Below are positions 56,593-64,000 of a stretch of DNA of 64,000 bases, piece by piece. This DNA comes from an uncultured Bryobacterales bacterium. Lineage in GTDB: Bacteria; Acidobacteriota; Terriglobia; Bryobacterales; UBA6623. The notes under the pieces were generated by a model, which was given only the letters and a program-made list of their open reading frames with translations, had not been told where the DNA came from and ran no database searches. The DNA lies in NCBI GenBank assembly GCA_951813605.1, contig OX638379.1, positions 4,538,062 to 4,602,061 on the forward strand, given 5' to 3'. The position numbers were made by a program, and so were the translations under genes. How positions within the stretch are numbered: the first letter of the stretch is position 1; each line of letters opens with the position of its first letter.

Positions 56593-57992
56593 GCGGATTC
56601 GCGAGCCCGCCGGGCTTCGGCGCCCAGCAACGGGTGTATACAGTCGCGGAGTTTACGGCCGAATTGAAGGAACTCCTCGCCGAGGAGTACCCGGACGTGA
56701 AAGTGAGCGGCGAGATTTCTAACGCCCGCCGCTATCCCAGCGGCCATTGGTACTTCACGCTCAAGGACCGGAATGCCCAGATCTCGTGCGTCTGTTTCCG
56801 ACGAGACGCGCTGTATCTGAGAACCAAGCCGGAGGACGGGCTGGCAGTGATCGCACGCGGTCGCGTCAGCGTTTACGAGCGGCAAGGCAAGTACCAGCTC
56901 TACGTCGAGGCATTGGAGCCGCAAGGCGTGGGCACGCTGCAGCTGAAGTTCGAGCGTCTCAAGGCGAAGCTTCAGGAGCAGGGCCTTTTCGACGAACAGC
57001 GGAAGCGCGCGCTGCCCGTCCTGCCGAGGCGCATTGGCATTGTTACGTCGCCAAGCGGAGCGGTGATCGCCGACATGCTGCGGATCATGGAGCGGCGGTT
57101 CCCGGGCCTGTGGATCAAGCTCTATCCCGTGCGGGTGCAGGGACGCGGCGCTGCGGCGGAAATCGCCGCGGGAATCCGCTTCTTCAGCGAGCATCGGTGG
57201 GCGGACGTGGTCGTAGTCGGCCGCGGAGGAGGCTCCCTCGAGGACCTGTGGGCCTTCAATGAGGAGGCCGTGGCGCGGGCCGTCGCCGCTAGCGCGATCC
57301 CCGTGGTGTCCGCCGTGGGTCACCAGACTGACTTCACGATCTCGGACTTTGTCGCCGACTTGCGAGCGGCGACTCCGTCAGCGGCGGCCGAGCTTGTGGT
57401 GCCGGAGGCGCTGGGGTTGCTCCAAGCGTTCCGCGACCTGGAGGAGCGGACGGCGAAGGCGATGAAACTGCGGGTCGCGCGCCTGAGGACTCGGGTGCTG
57501 GAAACCAGCATGGAGCGCGCGGCGCGTACTGTGGGGGGCCGCATCGACGATGCTTGGCAGGCCGTCGACACCGCGGCGCGGGGCATGAATCGAAGCCAGG
57601 AGAGTCGCATCCGCCGTGCAAGGCGGCGTCTGGAACGCACCGAGCGCAAGCTGGCTGCCCTCGACTTGCGCTTGCGGCTCGCGCGCCAGTCCGAGCGTCT
57701 CGGCGCGGCTTCGCAGCGACTGTCGCCTGCGATGCGAAGAAAGCTGGATAGGGGGTCGTCCCGGCTGGCTTCCCTTGACGGCAGCCTGCGCGCGCTGAGT
57801 CCCGTCGCGATCCTAGGGCGCGGCTACGCTATCGTCCAGACACGCGGCGGTTCCCCAGTTCGCGAGACCGGGCAGGTTGCCGAGGGAGACCTGCTCGCGG
57901 TGAGGTTGCACAGGGGCAGACTGGGCGCGCGGGTCGAAAACATCGAGCCGGAGCCCGCTGACGGGCCCCAACCCGGCGCAGGAACCGTATAA
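56589..57992 (+). CDS. xseA: Exodeoxyribonuclease VII large subunit
   Basis: 467 residues; starts at the ATG overlapping the previous stop. The OB-fold domain comes first (VYTVAEFTAELKELL, VKVSGEISNARRYPSGHWYF), then the catalytic domain with GIVTSPSGAVIADMLRIM, YPVRVQGRGAAAEIA, VVVGRGGGSLEDLWAFNEE and PVVSAVGHQTDFTISDFVAD, then the coiled-coil region and a C-terminal ILGRGYAIV block. With XseB it degrades single-stranded DNA to oligonucleotides. The small-subunit gene is not next to it, although it often is. Coupling to a membrane phosphodiesterase gene is unusual. Confidence 0.95.
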   Translation: MSGFASPPGFGAQQRVYTVAEFTAELKELLAEEYPDVKVSGEISNARRYPSGHWYFTLKDRNAQISCVCFRRDALYLRTKPEDGLAVIARGRVSVYERQGKYQLYVEALEPQGVGTLQLKFERLKAKLQEQGLFDEQRKRALPVLPRRIGIVTSPSGAVIADMLRIMERRFPGLWIKLYPVRVQGRGAAAEIAAGIRFFSEHRWADVVVVGRGGGSLEDLWAFNEEAVARAVAASAIPVVSAVGHQTDFTISDFVADLRAATPSAAAELVVPEALGLLQAFRDLEERTAKAMKLRVARLRTRVLETSMERAARTVGGRIDDAWQAVDTAARGMNRSQESRIRRARRRLERTERKLAALDLRLRLARQSERLGAASQRLSPAMRRKLDRGSSRLASLDGSLRALSPVAILGRGYAIVQTRGGSPVRETGQVAEGDLLAVRLHRGRLGARVENIEPEPADGPQPGAGTV

Positions 57993-58025
57993 TCTGCTTA
58001 GGGGCGCCCGCGGGACGATATCACG

Positions 58026-58535
58026 ATGCAACGAAAAGCAATACTGGCGACGATCCTCGCTCTGGGCGTGGCCGCCCTAGGGTGCAGCAGCGGGGCTCCG
58101 GTCGATGTCCAGTCCGAGCTCTCGGACCAGCCCTTGCCGGAGTTCAGCCTTCAAGACCTCGACGGCGCTCTGTTCACGAACGGAGACCTCGACGGGAAGG
58201 TCGCGCTCATCAACTTCTGGGCTACCTGGTGCGGTCCTTGCAAGATCGAGATGCCTTGGTTCGTCGACTTCCAGCGCAAGTACAAGGACCAAGGTTTCAC
58301 GGTGCTGGCAATCTCCCTCGACGAGGGGGGATGGGATCCGGTGCGAGCGTTCGCCGAGGAGATGGAATTCAACTTCCCGGTCGCACTCGGAGGTGACCCC
58401 GTTTCCGAGGACTTCGGCGGTATCTACGTACTGCCCACCACTCTGATCGTCGACAGGTCGGGGAAGATCGCCTTCCGCCACACCGGCCTAGTACCCAAGG
58501 CCAAGTATGAGACCGAGATCGAGGCGCTCCTGTAG
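58026..58535 (+). CDS. TlpA-family thioredoxin-like lipoprotein
   Basis: 169 residues. A leader ending in AALGC (about Cys20) is a probable lipobox. The thioredoxin fold has the active site WATWCGPC (Cys69-Gly-Pro-Cys72), LAISLDEGGWDPVRAF and YVLPTTLIVDRSGKIAFRH with the conserved cis-proline. TlpA/ResA-like proteins reduce disulfides outside the cytoplasm, notably in apocytochrome c during maturation. The next gene is a DsbD N-terminal-like protein overlapping it by 29 bases, supporting an exported thiol pathway. Many CxxCH proteins in this window would need such a service; the link is inference. Confidence 0.92.
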   Translation: MQRKAILATILALGVAALGCSSGAPVDVQSELSDQPLPEFSLQDLDGALFTNGDLDGKVALINFWATWCGPCKIEMPWFVDFQRKYKDQGFTVLAISLDEGGWDPVRAFAEEMEFNFPVALGGDPVSEDFGGIYVLPTTLIVDRSGKIAFRHTGLVPKAKYETEIEALL

Positions 58536-58995
58536 ATCGATTGCGATCGGAGCGCTGCTCGCCTTGCTGGCGGCTGCGGCCCCCGCGCAGCAGTTCGGCT
58601 TTTCCGCGGCGTCGATAGAACCCAGTGCAGGCGTTCGGATCGCCGAGCCGGGAACGGTTCGCGTGCCGGTGGCCGTCCGTATCCGGCGCGGCTACCACAT
58701 CAACTCGAATCGCCCGAACGAACCGTATCTGATCCCGACCTCGCTGTCGTGGGACAAGCCGCCCTTTCGCGTCGAATCCGTCGCGTATCCGCCTGCCGAG
58801 GAGGTCCGCTTCGATTTCTCCGACGAGCCCCTTTCGGTCTATTCCTCGCGCATCGAGATCGTGACGACATTCTTGGTCCGGAGCGCTCCGGAAGGCTTGA
58901 GCGAACTTCGCGGGAGATTCCGTTTCCAAGCGTGCAACGACAAGTCCTGCCTGCCGCCCAAGACGATTCCCGTCGCTATTCCCGTGCGACGGTGA
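58507..58995 (+). CDS. Stand-alone DsbD N-terminal-like domain protein
   Basis: 162 residues, beginning inside the end of the TlpA-like gene. Signal peptide (SIAIGALLALLAAAAPAQQ), then an immunoglobulin-like fold as in the alpha domain of DsbD: RIRRGYHINSNRPNEPYLIP and GRFRFQACNDKSCLPPKT. The two cysteines (about 143 and 148) match the redox pair of that domain. The membrane and thioredoxin domains of full DsbD are absent here. It probably takes electrons from a separate membrane CcdA-type protein and passes them to the TlpA-like partner, or serves as a periplasmic reductant. Confidence 0.85.
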   Translation: MRPRSRRSCRSIAIGALLALLAAAAPAQQFGFSAASIEPSAGVRIAEPGTVRVPVAVRIRRGYHINSNRPNEPYLIPTSLSWDKPPFRVESVAYPPAEEVRFDFSDEPLSVYSSRIEIVTTFLVRSAPEGLSELRGRFRFQACNDKSCLPPKTIPVAIPVRR

Positions 58996-59025
58996 GGGCC
59001 GGCAACTCCGGTATGATCTTTGCCT

Positions 59026-59841
59026 ATGGCGTCTGAACGCGTGCGCGTGGAACGTTGCGCTTGCGTCGCGACCCTCACGCTCAGCCGGCCCGAATCCCGC
59101 AACGCGCTCGACGCGCCAACGGTCGAGCGGCTTTCCCACCTGCTGCGGAAAACCGGCGCGGACCCAAGCGTGCGGGTGGTCGAGCTGGCCGCAGAGGGCA
59201 CGTGTTTCAGCGCGGGAGCGGACCTTCGGGCGATGCGCAGCATGGGGACCGCGGACCCGGCCCGCAACCTCGAGGACACGCGGCGCTTCGTGGAAATGCT
59301 GCGTCTGCTGCACTCGATGCCGAAGCCGACAATTGCCCGCGTGCAAGGCGCGGCCGTCGGGGGCGGCGTGGGGCTCGTCGCTTGCTGCGACATCGCGGTC
59401 GCCTCGGACAACGCATTCTTTCGCCTCAGCGAAGTGCAGCTCGGGCTGGTCCCCGCCATGGTCGGACCGTACCTCGTCGAGGCAATGGGGATTCGCATGG
59501 CCCGCCGCCTGATGCTGACCGCGGAGAGGGTGGACGCCCTGAGGGCGCTGAAGTGGGGCCTGGTCCACGAGGTGGTTGCTCCCGACGCGCTCGCGGGCAT
59601 GTCGCAGCAATTGATCGGGCACTTGCTCCGCGGTGCCCCCGGTGCCCAAGCGGTTTGCAAGGAACTCGTCCGGGAGATCGCGGACAGGCCCCTGGATGCC
59701 GCGATGCGCGAACGCACAGCCGGCGTCCTGGCGCGACGGCGCTCTTCCGAAGAGGGGCGCTCCGGCGTTCGGGCGTTCTTTGACAAGGCGCGTCCGCCTT
59801 GGGCGGCAGGTGCGAAAACCGAGGACAGATGCAAGCATTGA
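59026..59841 (+). CDS. Enoyl-CoA hydratase/isomerase-family protein
   Basis: 271 residues from the ATG at 59026 (a TTG at 59020 is possible). Crotonase fold: LSRPESRNALDAPTVERL, FSAGADLRAM for one oxyanion-hole element, VQGAAVGGGVGLVACCDIAV for the second, and RLSEVQLGLVPAMV with the catalytic glutamate (about Glu136). The other glutamate of classical enoyl-CoA hydratases is replaced by Gly in GGGVGLV, as in methylglutaconyl-CoA hydratase-type members, so 2-enoyl-CoA hydration in branched-chain or terpenoid catabolism is a better guess. Its end overlaps the sulfatase start by 13 bases. Confidence 0.9.
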   Translation: MASERVRVERCACVATLTLSRPESRNALDAPTVERLSHLLRKTGADPSVRVVELAAEGTCFSAGADLRAMRSMGTADPARNLEDTRRFVEMLRLLHSMPKPTIARVQGAAVGGGVGLVACCDIAVASDNAFFRLSEVQLGLVPAMVGPYLVEAMGIRMARRLMLTAERVDALRALKWGLVHEVVAPDALAGMSQQLIGHLLRGAPGAQAVCKELVREIADRPLDAAMRERTAGVLARRRSSEEGRSGVRAFFDKARPPWAAGAKTEDRCKH

Positions 59842-61334
59842 ACGAATCAGCCGGAACTTCGCGAAGGCAGGCCGTCCGCTGCCTAGCAGGCGGAGCAGCG
59901 GCGCTCCTGACTCGATGCGGGGGCACGGACGGCCCGCGGCCTAACATCCTGCTGGTAATGACAGACGACCAGCAGCACGGGCAAATGAGCTGCGCGGGCC
60001 ATCCCTTGCTGCGCACGCCGCACATGGACCGGCTGGCCAGCGAGGGAGCGCGTTTCTCGAACGCCTTCTGCACGAACTCGCTCTGCGCCCCGTCACGCGC
60101 GAGCGTGCTGACGGGCTGCTATTCCCATGTTCACGGGATCCGCGGAAACTCCGAGAAGGCCGACGCGGTCGAGGCCCTGGACCCGGACCTTCCGACGTTC
60201 CCGCAACTGCTGCAGCAAGCCGGGTACCGGACGGGGCTGTTCGGAAAATGGCACTTGCGACAGCAGCCGCGGGGATTCGACGAATGGAAGATCCTGCCCG
60301 GGCAGGGCATCTACTTCGATCCGGAATTCCTTGTCAACGGGGAGTCCACCAAGCAAACCGGGTACGCCACCGACATTACGACCGACTTCGCCCTCGACTT
60401 CCTGCGACGGCGGAAGGACGGGCCGTTTTGCATGCTCTATCAGCACAAGGCGCCGCACCGCCCCTTCACGCCCGCGCCACGCCACGCGCGCATGTTCGAG
60501 AGCGTGGACTGGCCGAAGCCATCGACATACGACGATGACTACGCCACCCGCCGCGTCGCTGCAGAAGCCAGGGACATGCGCTTCGAGCAGAGCCTGGCCG
60601 GAGACTACGCCGATCTGCCGAGCGGACTGAGCGCCGAGCAAAGGCGCGAATGGATATTCCAGAGGTTCGTCAAGGACCATCATCGGGCGGTTTACGGTGT
60701 AGACGAGAACCTCGGCTTGGTGCTCGACTACCTCGACTCGTCCGGCCTCGCGGAAGACACACTGGTCCTGTACACCACCGACAACGGTTATTTCCTCGGG
60801 GAGCACGGCTGGTACGACAAGCGCTTCATGTATGAACCGGCCCTTCGAATTCCGCTCCTCGTGCGCTATCCGCGCTTGGCGCGCCCCGGGGTCGTGGAAC
60901 AGCGCCCGGTGCTGAACGTGGACATCGCTCCCACGCTGCTGGACTTCGCTGGAGTCCGCGTGCCGGAAGCAATGCAGGGTCGCAGCATGCGACCGCTCCT
61001 CGAGGGAGAGCCCGCTCCCGGCTGGCGCAAGTCGGTGTTCTACAGCTACTACGAGAACTCATGGGCGTTCAGGGAACTGGCGCGGGAGCAGATGACCGAT
61101 CCGAGCTTTCAATTCTGGACGCCGCATCGGGTAGGGCCCCATCGGGGCGTTCGAACCGATCGTTACAAGCTGATCGAGTACTACGGCGAGCAGGACTACT
61201 GGGAACTCTTCGATCTTCAGGAAGATCCCGACGAATTGAGGAACCTTTGCGAAGAGCCCGGCCACGGCCAGCTAATCGAGGAATTGCGGAGCGAACTGAA
61301 TCGTCTCCGCGAGCGGTACGGCGAGCGCGGCTAG
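59829..61334 (+). CDS. Exported sulfatase with the Cys-type formylglycine motif
   Basis: 501 residues from the ATG at 59829. The N terminus resembles a twin-arginine signal (TSRRQAVRCLAGGAAALL). Sulfatase signature: NILLVMTDDQQHG with the metal-binding aspartates, NSLCAPSRASVLTGC (Cys86-x-Pro-Ser-Arg) for conversion to formylglycine, GLFGKWHLRQ, YTTDNGYFLGEHGWYDKRFM and EDPDELRNLCEEPG at the end. It should hydrolyse sulfate esters, probably of polysaccharides, outside the cytoplasm. No maturase gene is in the window. It overlaps the hydratase gene and precedes the deaminase gene. Confidence 0.93.
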   Translation: MQALNESAGTSRRQAVRCLAGGAAALLTRCGGTDGPRPNILLVMTDDQQHGQMSCAGHPLLRTPHMDRLASEGARFSNAFCTNSLCAPSRASVLTGCYSHVHGIRGNSEKADAVEALDPDLPTFPQLLQQAGYRTGLFGKWHLRQQPRGFDEWKILPGQGIYFDPEFLVNGESTKQTGYATDITTDFALDFLRRRKDGPFCMLYQHKAPHRPFTPAPRHARMFESVDWPKPSTYDDDYATRRVAAEARDMRFEQSLAGDYADLPSGLSAEQRREWIFQRFVKDHHRAVYGVDENLGLVLDYLDSSGLAEDTLVLYTTDNGYFLGEHGWYDKRFMYEPALRIPLLVRYPRLARPGVVEQRPVLNVDIAPTLLDFAGVRVPEAMQGRSMRPLLEGEPAPGWRKSVFYSYYENSWAFRELAREQMTDPSFQFWTPHRVGPHRGVRTDRYKLIEYYGEQDYWELFDLQEDPDELRNLCEEPGHGQLIEELRSELNRLRERYGERG

Positions 61335-61383
61335 TGCCGCTTCTGGCGGCACGGGCCGGAATTGGAAGAAACGAGGGCGCGCT

Positions 61384-62490
61384 GTGCCGGCCGATAGGTC
61401 AAGTCCTCCTCAACTGACGCCTCCTCACCCGCCGGCCCTGCGGCCGCCAGCCTCCCGCACGGAATTCGAGACGCGACGGAAGGCCGAGTTGCACCTGCAT
61501 TTGCGGGGCGCGGTACCCCTGCCGTACCTCAGGCGCCAAATTCGCAAGTACCCGCCGAAAGCGGCGCTGGCTTCCGCTCCGGCCAGGCAGCTTGAATGGA
61601 TGCTCCGCAACCCGAGTATCCGTCGCATCGTGGAAGCCGACAATCCGGCGAGCGAGATCGACCGGATTTTTCGATTCGCGACGTTCGAGGAGTTTCTAGC
61701 CGCGTACCTGTTCACCGGCTACCTCGTGAACAGCATCGCGGATTTCCGCGACCTGGTCGCCACTGTCCGCGAGGGCTTGCGCGAGCAGAACATCGCCTAC
61801 GCGGAGGTCACGGTCTCACTTCTGGAGTACATGCAGCAGGGCATTGCCTTGGACGAGCTCCTGGGCGCGCTTGGCGAGAACCAAGACGACGAGCCGCTAG
61901 TGCGCTGGATTGTCGACCCGGTTCGCAGCTTTGGCCCCGCAGCGGCCGAGGATCTGTTGGAACGGCTCTTGCCCTCGCGGCCTTCCTCGGTGGTCGGCCT
62001 GACTCTGGGAGGAGCCGAGCACCTGCATCCCCACGCGCCTTTTCGGCGCGTTTACGAGATCGCGCGCGAGGGGGGCCTGCGGACCACCGTCCACGCCGGA
62101 GAGGCGCTCGGACCCGAGAGTGTTTGGGACGCGCTGCGGATTCTGAAGGTGGAGCGGGTGGGCCACGGCGTCCGAGCCGCAGAGGACCCAGCGCTTGTGC
62201 AGTTCCTAGCCGAACGAGGCATTCCACTGGAAATCTGTCCGACGAGCAACATCCGGACGGGCGTGTACGCCTCCCTCGGCGAGCATCCAGTTCGGTACCT
62301 GTTCGAGTCTGGGGTACCGATCACCATCAACACCGACGATCCAACGTTCTTCGGTGTCACCCTGGCCGGGGAACTGGCCGGCTTGCGAAAGCTCGGGTTC
62401 TCTTGGCAGGAGATCGGCGGGCTCGCCGACAATGCGTTTCGGTGGGCCTTCGACGCTGCGGCCGCGACGCGTTGTCGCAATCAGCGCTGA
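61384..62490 (+). CDS. Adenosine deaminase-family protein with altered substrate motif
   Basis: 368 residues from a GTG start. The metal-binding HxH is in AELHLHLRG (His37, His39), followed by TTVHAGEA (His237, Glu240), VGHGVRA (His261), CPTSNIRTGV and INTDDPTFFG (Asp318-Asp319), so the catalytic site is complete. The residue after HLHL is Arg41; adenosine deaminases usually have Asp or Glu there, which contacts the ribose 5'-hydroxyl. A different nucleoside, a 5'-modified adenosine or adenine is therefore possible. Cytoplasmic. It follows the sulfatase by about 50 bases. Confidence 0.88.
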   Translation: MPADRSSPPQLTPPHPPALRPPASRTEFETRRKAELHLHLRGAVPLPYLRRQIRKYPPKAALASAPARQLEWMLRNPSIRRIVEADNPASEIDRIFRFATFEEFLAAYLFTGYLVNSIADFRDLVATVREGLREQNIAYAEVTVSLLEYMQQGIALDELLGALGENQDDEPLVRWIVDPVRSFGPAAAEDLLERLLPSRPSSVVGLTLGGAEHLHPHAPFRRVYEIAREGGLRTTVHAGEALGPESVWDALRILKVERVGHGVRAAEDPALVQFLAERGIPLEICPTSNIRTGVYASLGEHPVRYLFESGVPITINTDDPTFFGVTLAGELAGLRKLGFSWQEIGGLADNAFRWAFDAAAATRCRNQR

Positions 62491-62660
62491 ACCGAGACAC
62501 CCAACCCCTTGGCCGCGATTCTCACTCGGCATATGCGAACGCCGACAGCGCCCCAGGGCCAGTCTCCGTTACGTTCGAATGCACACCGGCGCAAGGGACA
62601 GGCCATGATCGGAGTCAACCCCCGGCAAGACGTCTAGGCCTAAGCGGACTCGACGCGTCT

Positions 62661-63578
62661 TTACGGCATTTCCAGCGCGCCCCGCAGCTCTCCTGCACTC
62701 GCGACGCTCTGGGCGTCCAGAAAGGAGTTCAGTTCCGCCGCCAACGCCGCGGTGCGGCCCGGGTCCCAGAAGCTGGCTGTTCCCACCTGCACAGCCGTCG
62801 CGCCGCAAAGCAGGAACTCGGCGACGTCTTCGCCTGTCGCCACTCCGCCCGCACCGATGATCGGGAGGTCCACTGCCTGAGCGGCCCGATGCACCATGTA
62901 GAGCGCTACCGGCTTGATGGCGGGCCCGGACAGGCCGCCGTAGCCCGTGCTCAGCAGCGGTGTCCTTGATCTCGCATCGACGGCGAGTCCGCGCAAGGTG
63001 TTGATCAGTGTCAAGCCGTCCGCCCCAGCCTCGGCAGCAGCGCGGGCGATCTCGGCGATGTCAGTCACATTCGGCGACAACTTGACCAGCAGGGGGCGTC
63101 GGCGGGCGACCGAACGGGCCGCCGATACGGCCGCGCCAAGGGTTGTCGCGTCGGCCCCGAATTCCAAGCCTCCGCGATGCGTGTTCGGACAGGAAACGTT
63201 CAGTTCGTAGGCGGACAGGCCGTCGGCGTCTTCGAGAACTCGCAGAACCTCCACATAGTCCTCGATGCTGAACCCGAAGACATTTGCCACGATAGGCACT
63301 CCGAGGCGCGCCAGCCCAGGCAGCTTTTCCTTCGCGAACGCCCGGGCCCCCACGTTCTGGAGGCCGATCGAATTGAGCATTCCGGAGGGCGTCTCCGTCA
63401 GCCTCGGAGAAGGGTTTCCGTCAATCGGCCCGCGCGACAGCCCTTTCACGACAATCGCGCCCAGCCGCCCGAAATCGACTTGCCCGGCGAATTCCAAGCC
63501 GTAGCCGAAGGTGCCGCTAGCGGCGATTACCGGATTCTTCAATCCAATGCCGCAGAAAGTGGTGCGAAGGTCCGCCAC
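62661..63578 (-). CDS. pyrD: Dihydroorotate dehydrogenase, class 1 catalytic subunit
   Basis: 305 residues from a GTG start. Converts dihydroorotate to orotate with FMN. NPVIAASGTFGYGLEF, VVKGLSRGPIDGNPSPRLTE and MLNSIGLQNVGARAF are the class 1B entry; ELNVSCPNTHRGGLEFGADA contains the catalytic cysteine in NVSCPN, and LLVKLSPNVTDI, INTLRGLAVDARSRTPLLST and PIIGAGGVATGEDVAEFLLC complete the FMN site. No PyrK electron-transfer subunit gene is adjacent within the window. It diverges from glpD. Confidence 0.95.
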   Translation of the reverse strand: MADLRTTFCGIGLKNPVIAASGTFGYGLEFAGQVDFGRLGAIVVKGLSRGPIDGNPSPRLTETPSGMLNSIGLQNVGARAFAKEKLPGLARLGVPIVANVFGFSIEDYVEVLRVLEDADGLSAYELNVSCPNTHRGGLEFGADATTLGAAVSAARSVARRRPLLVKLSPNVTDIAEIARAAAEAGADGLTLINTLRGLAVDARSRTPLLSTGYGGLSGPAIKPVALYMVHRAAQAVDLPIIGAGGVATGEDVAEFLLCGATAVQVGTASFWDPGRTAALAAELNSFLDAQSVASAGELRGALEMP

Positions 63579-63652
63579 AAGCCAGTCCGTCGTCTTGGAA
63601 GCCGTTACGACCGGTGGGACTAGGGCACCGACAACGGCTGCTAGATTGATGT

Positions 63653-64000
63653 TTGGACAACCATTATGACTTGGTCGTCGTGGGCGGAGGGATCAACGGC
63701 TGCGCTCTCGCCCGCGCGGCGGCCGTTCGGGGGGTACGGACAGCGCTTGTCGAGAAGCACGATTTCGGCGCGGGTGTCACGAGCCGTTCGACCCGATTGA
63801 TCCACGGCGGCCTCCGCTACCTCGAGAGTTTCCAGCTCGCCTTGGTGCGCCAATCCCTCCGGGATCGCGAGGCGTTGCTGCGCGACCATCCGGGCCAGGT
63901 GGTGCCGACAGCGTTCATATTGCCGGTGTACCGCAGGGACTCCCGACCTCCGTGGTACCTAGCTGCCGGCTTGGCCTTGTACCGCCTCTTGGCCTTGGGG
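63653..64000 (+). CDS. glpD: FAD-dependent glycerol-3-phosphate dehydrogenase, N-terminal part (runs off the window)
   Basis: 116 codons are visible from a TTG at 63653; an in-frame stop at 63647 forces the start to lie here or further in. The N terminus carries the FAD-binding motif (YDLVVVGGGINGCALARAAA), then VEKHDFGAGVTSRSTRLIHG and GLRYLESFQLALVRQSLRDR, the hallmark of aerobic GlpD/GlpA. It oxidises glycerol-3-phosphate to dihydroxyacetone phosphate at the membrane. GlpD is about 500 residues, so most of it lies beyond the window. Confidence 0.9.
   Translation, partial: MDNHYDLVVVGGGINGCALARAAAVRGVRTALVEKHDFGAGVTSRSTRLIHGGLRYLESFQLALVRQSLRDREALLRDHPGQVVPTAFILPVYRRDSRPPWYLAAGLALYRLLALG

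Noticed and set aside
62560..62610. GTTCGAAT sequence resembling a tRNA T-loop
   Set aside because: Flanking bases do not form a T stem, and no anticodon arm or acceptor stem can be folded around it.
1..64000. CRISPR arrays, rRNA, tRNA or prophage genes
   Set aside because: I looked for regularly spaced repeats, tRNA cloverleaf hallmarks and phage structural genes and saw none; a covariance-model scan would be needed to exclude small RNAs.

Overview
The window reads as chromosomal DNA of a GC-rich Acidobacteriota bacterium, possibly near the Solibacteres/Bryobacterales or a marine lineage. The support is two very large Oar-like TonB-dependent receptors with N-terminal carboxypeptidase-regulatory-like domains, two proteins with the acidobacterial VWFA-related architecture, many secreted TPR proteins, CRTAC1-type (FG-GAP + ASPIC/UnbV) proteins, and several PSCyt/PSD1 cytochromes paired with DUF1501 proteins. 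I saw no rRNA, tRNA, CRISPR or phage genes.

Layout. (1) 1-11.2 kb: tail of a CRTAC1-type protein, a convergent TPR gene, then a receptor gene behind a good sigma70-type promoter, followed by three TPR genes that form a likely transcript. (2) 11.2-13.3 kb: a complete IS256-family element with an 8-bp target duplication and a frameshifted transposase, beside the decayed end of an AAA-like ATPase gene. (3) 13.3-35.1 kb: three PSD1/DUF1501 modules. Module A (PSD1 then DUF1501) and module B (DUF1501, PSD1 with Ig-like domains, cytochrome-WD40 fusion, PPC-domain protein) both lie on the plus strand and are separated by an IS4-type transposase remnant. Module C lies on the minus strand. Between B and C are a cupin, a kelch protein and an NHL-repeat protein. 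(4) 35.2-44.3 kb: a second receptor locus (CRTAC1-type gene and receptor on minus, two TPR genes diverging on plus). (5) 44.3-64 kb: a ceramidase-like protein, two Gfo/Idh/MocA oxidoreductases, pyrG, two tandem VWA proteins, pta, then a plus-strand run (membrane phosphodiesterase, xseA, TlpA-like lipoprotein, DsbD-N-like protein, enoyl-CoA hydratase, sulfatase, adenosine deaminase), pyrD on minus and the start of glpD.

How the genes may work together. Regions 1 and 4 repeat one gene set (receptor + secreted TPR proteins + CRTAC1-type protein), which suggests a cell-surface uptake or attachment apparatus; that role is inference. Region 3 encodes exported, mostly cytochrome-c-like proteins with Tat-exported DUF1501 partners, a combination known from Planctomycetes, Verrucomicrobia and Acidobacteria whose biochemistry is unresolved. 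The TlpA-like and DsbD-N-like pair in region 5 could serve thiol chemistry for exported cytochromes. Start codons were chosen by eye from ribosome-binding sites and signal peptides; residue numbers are approximate.
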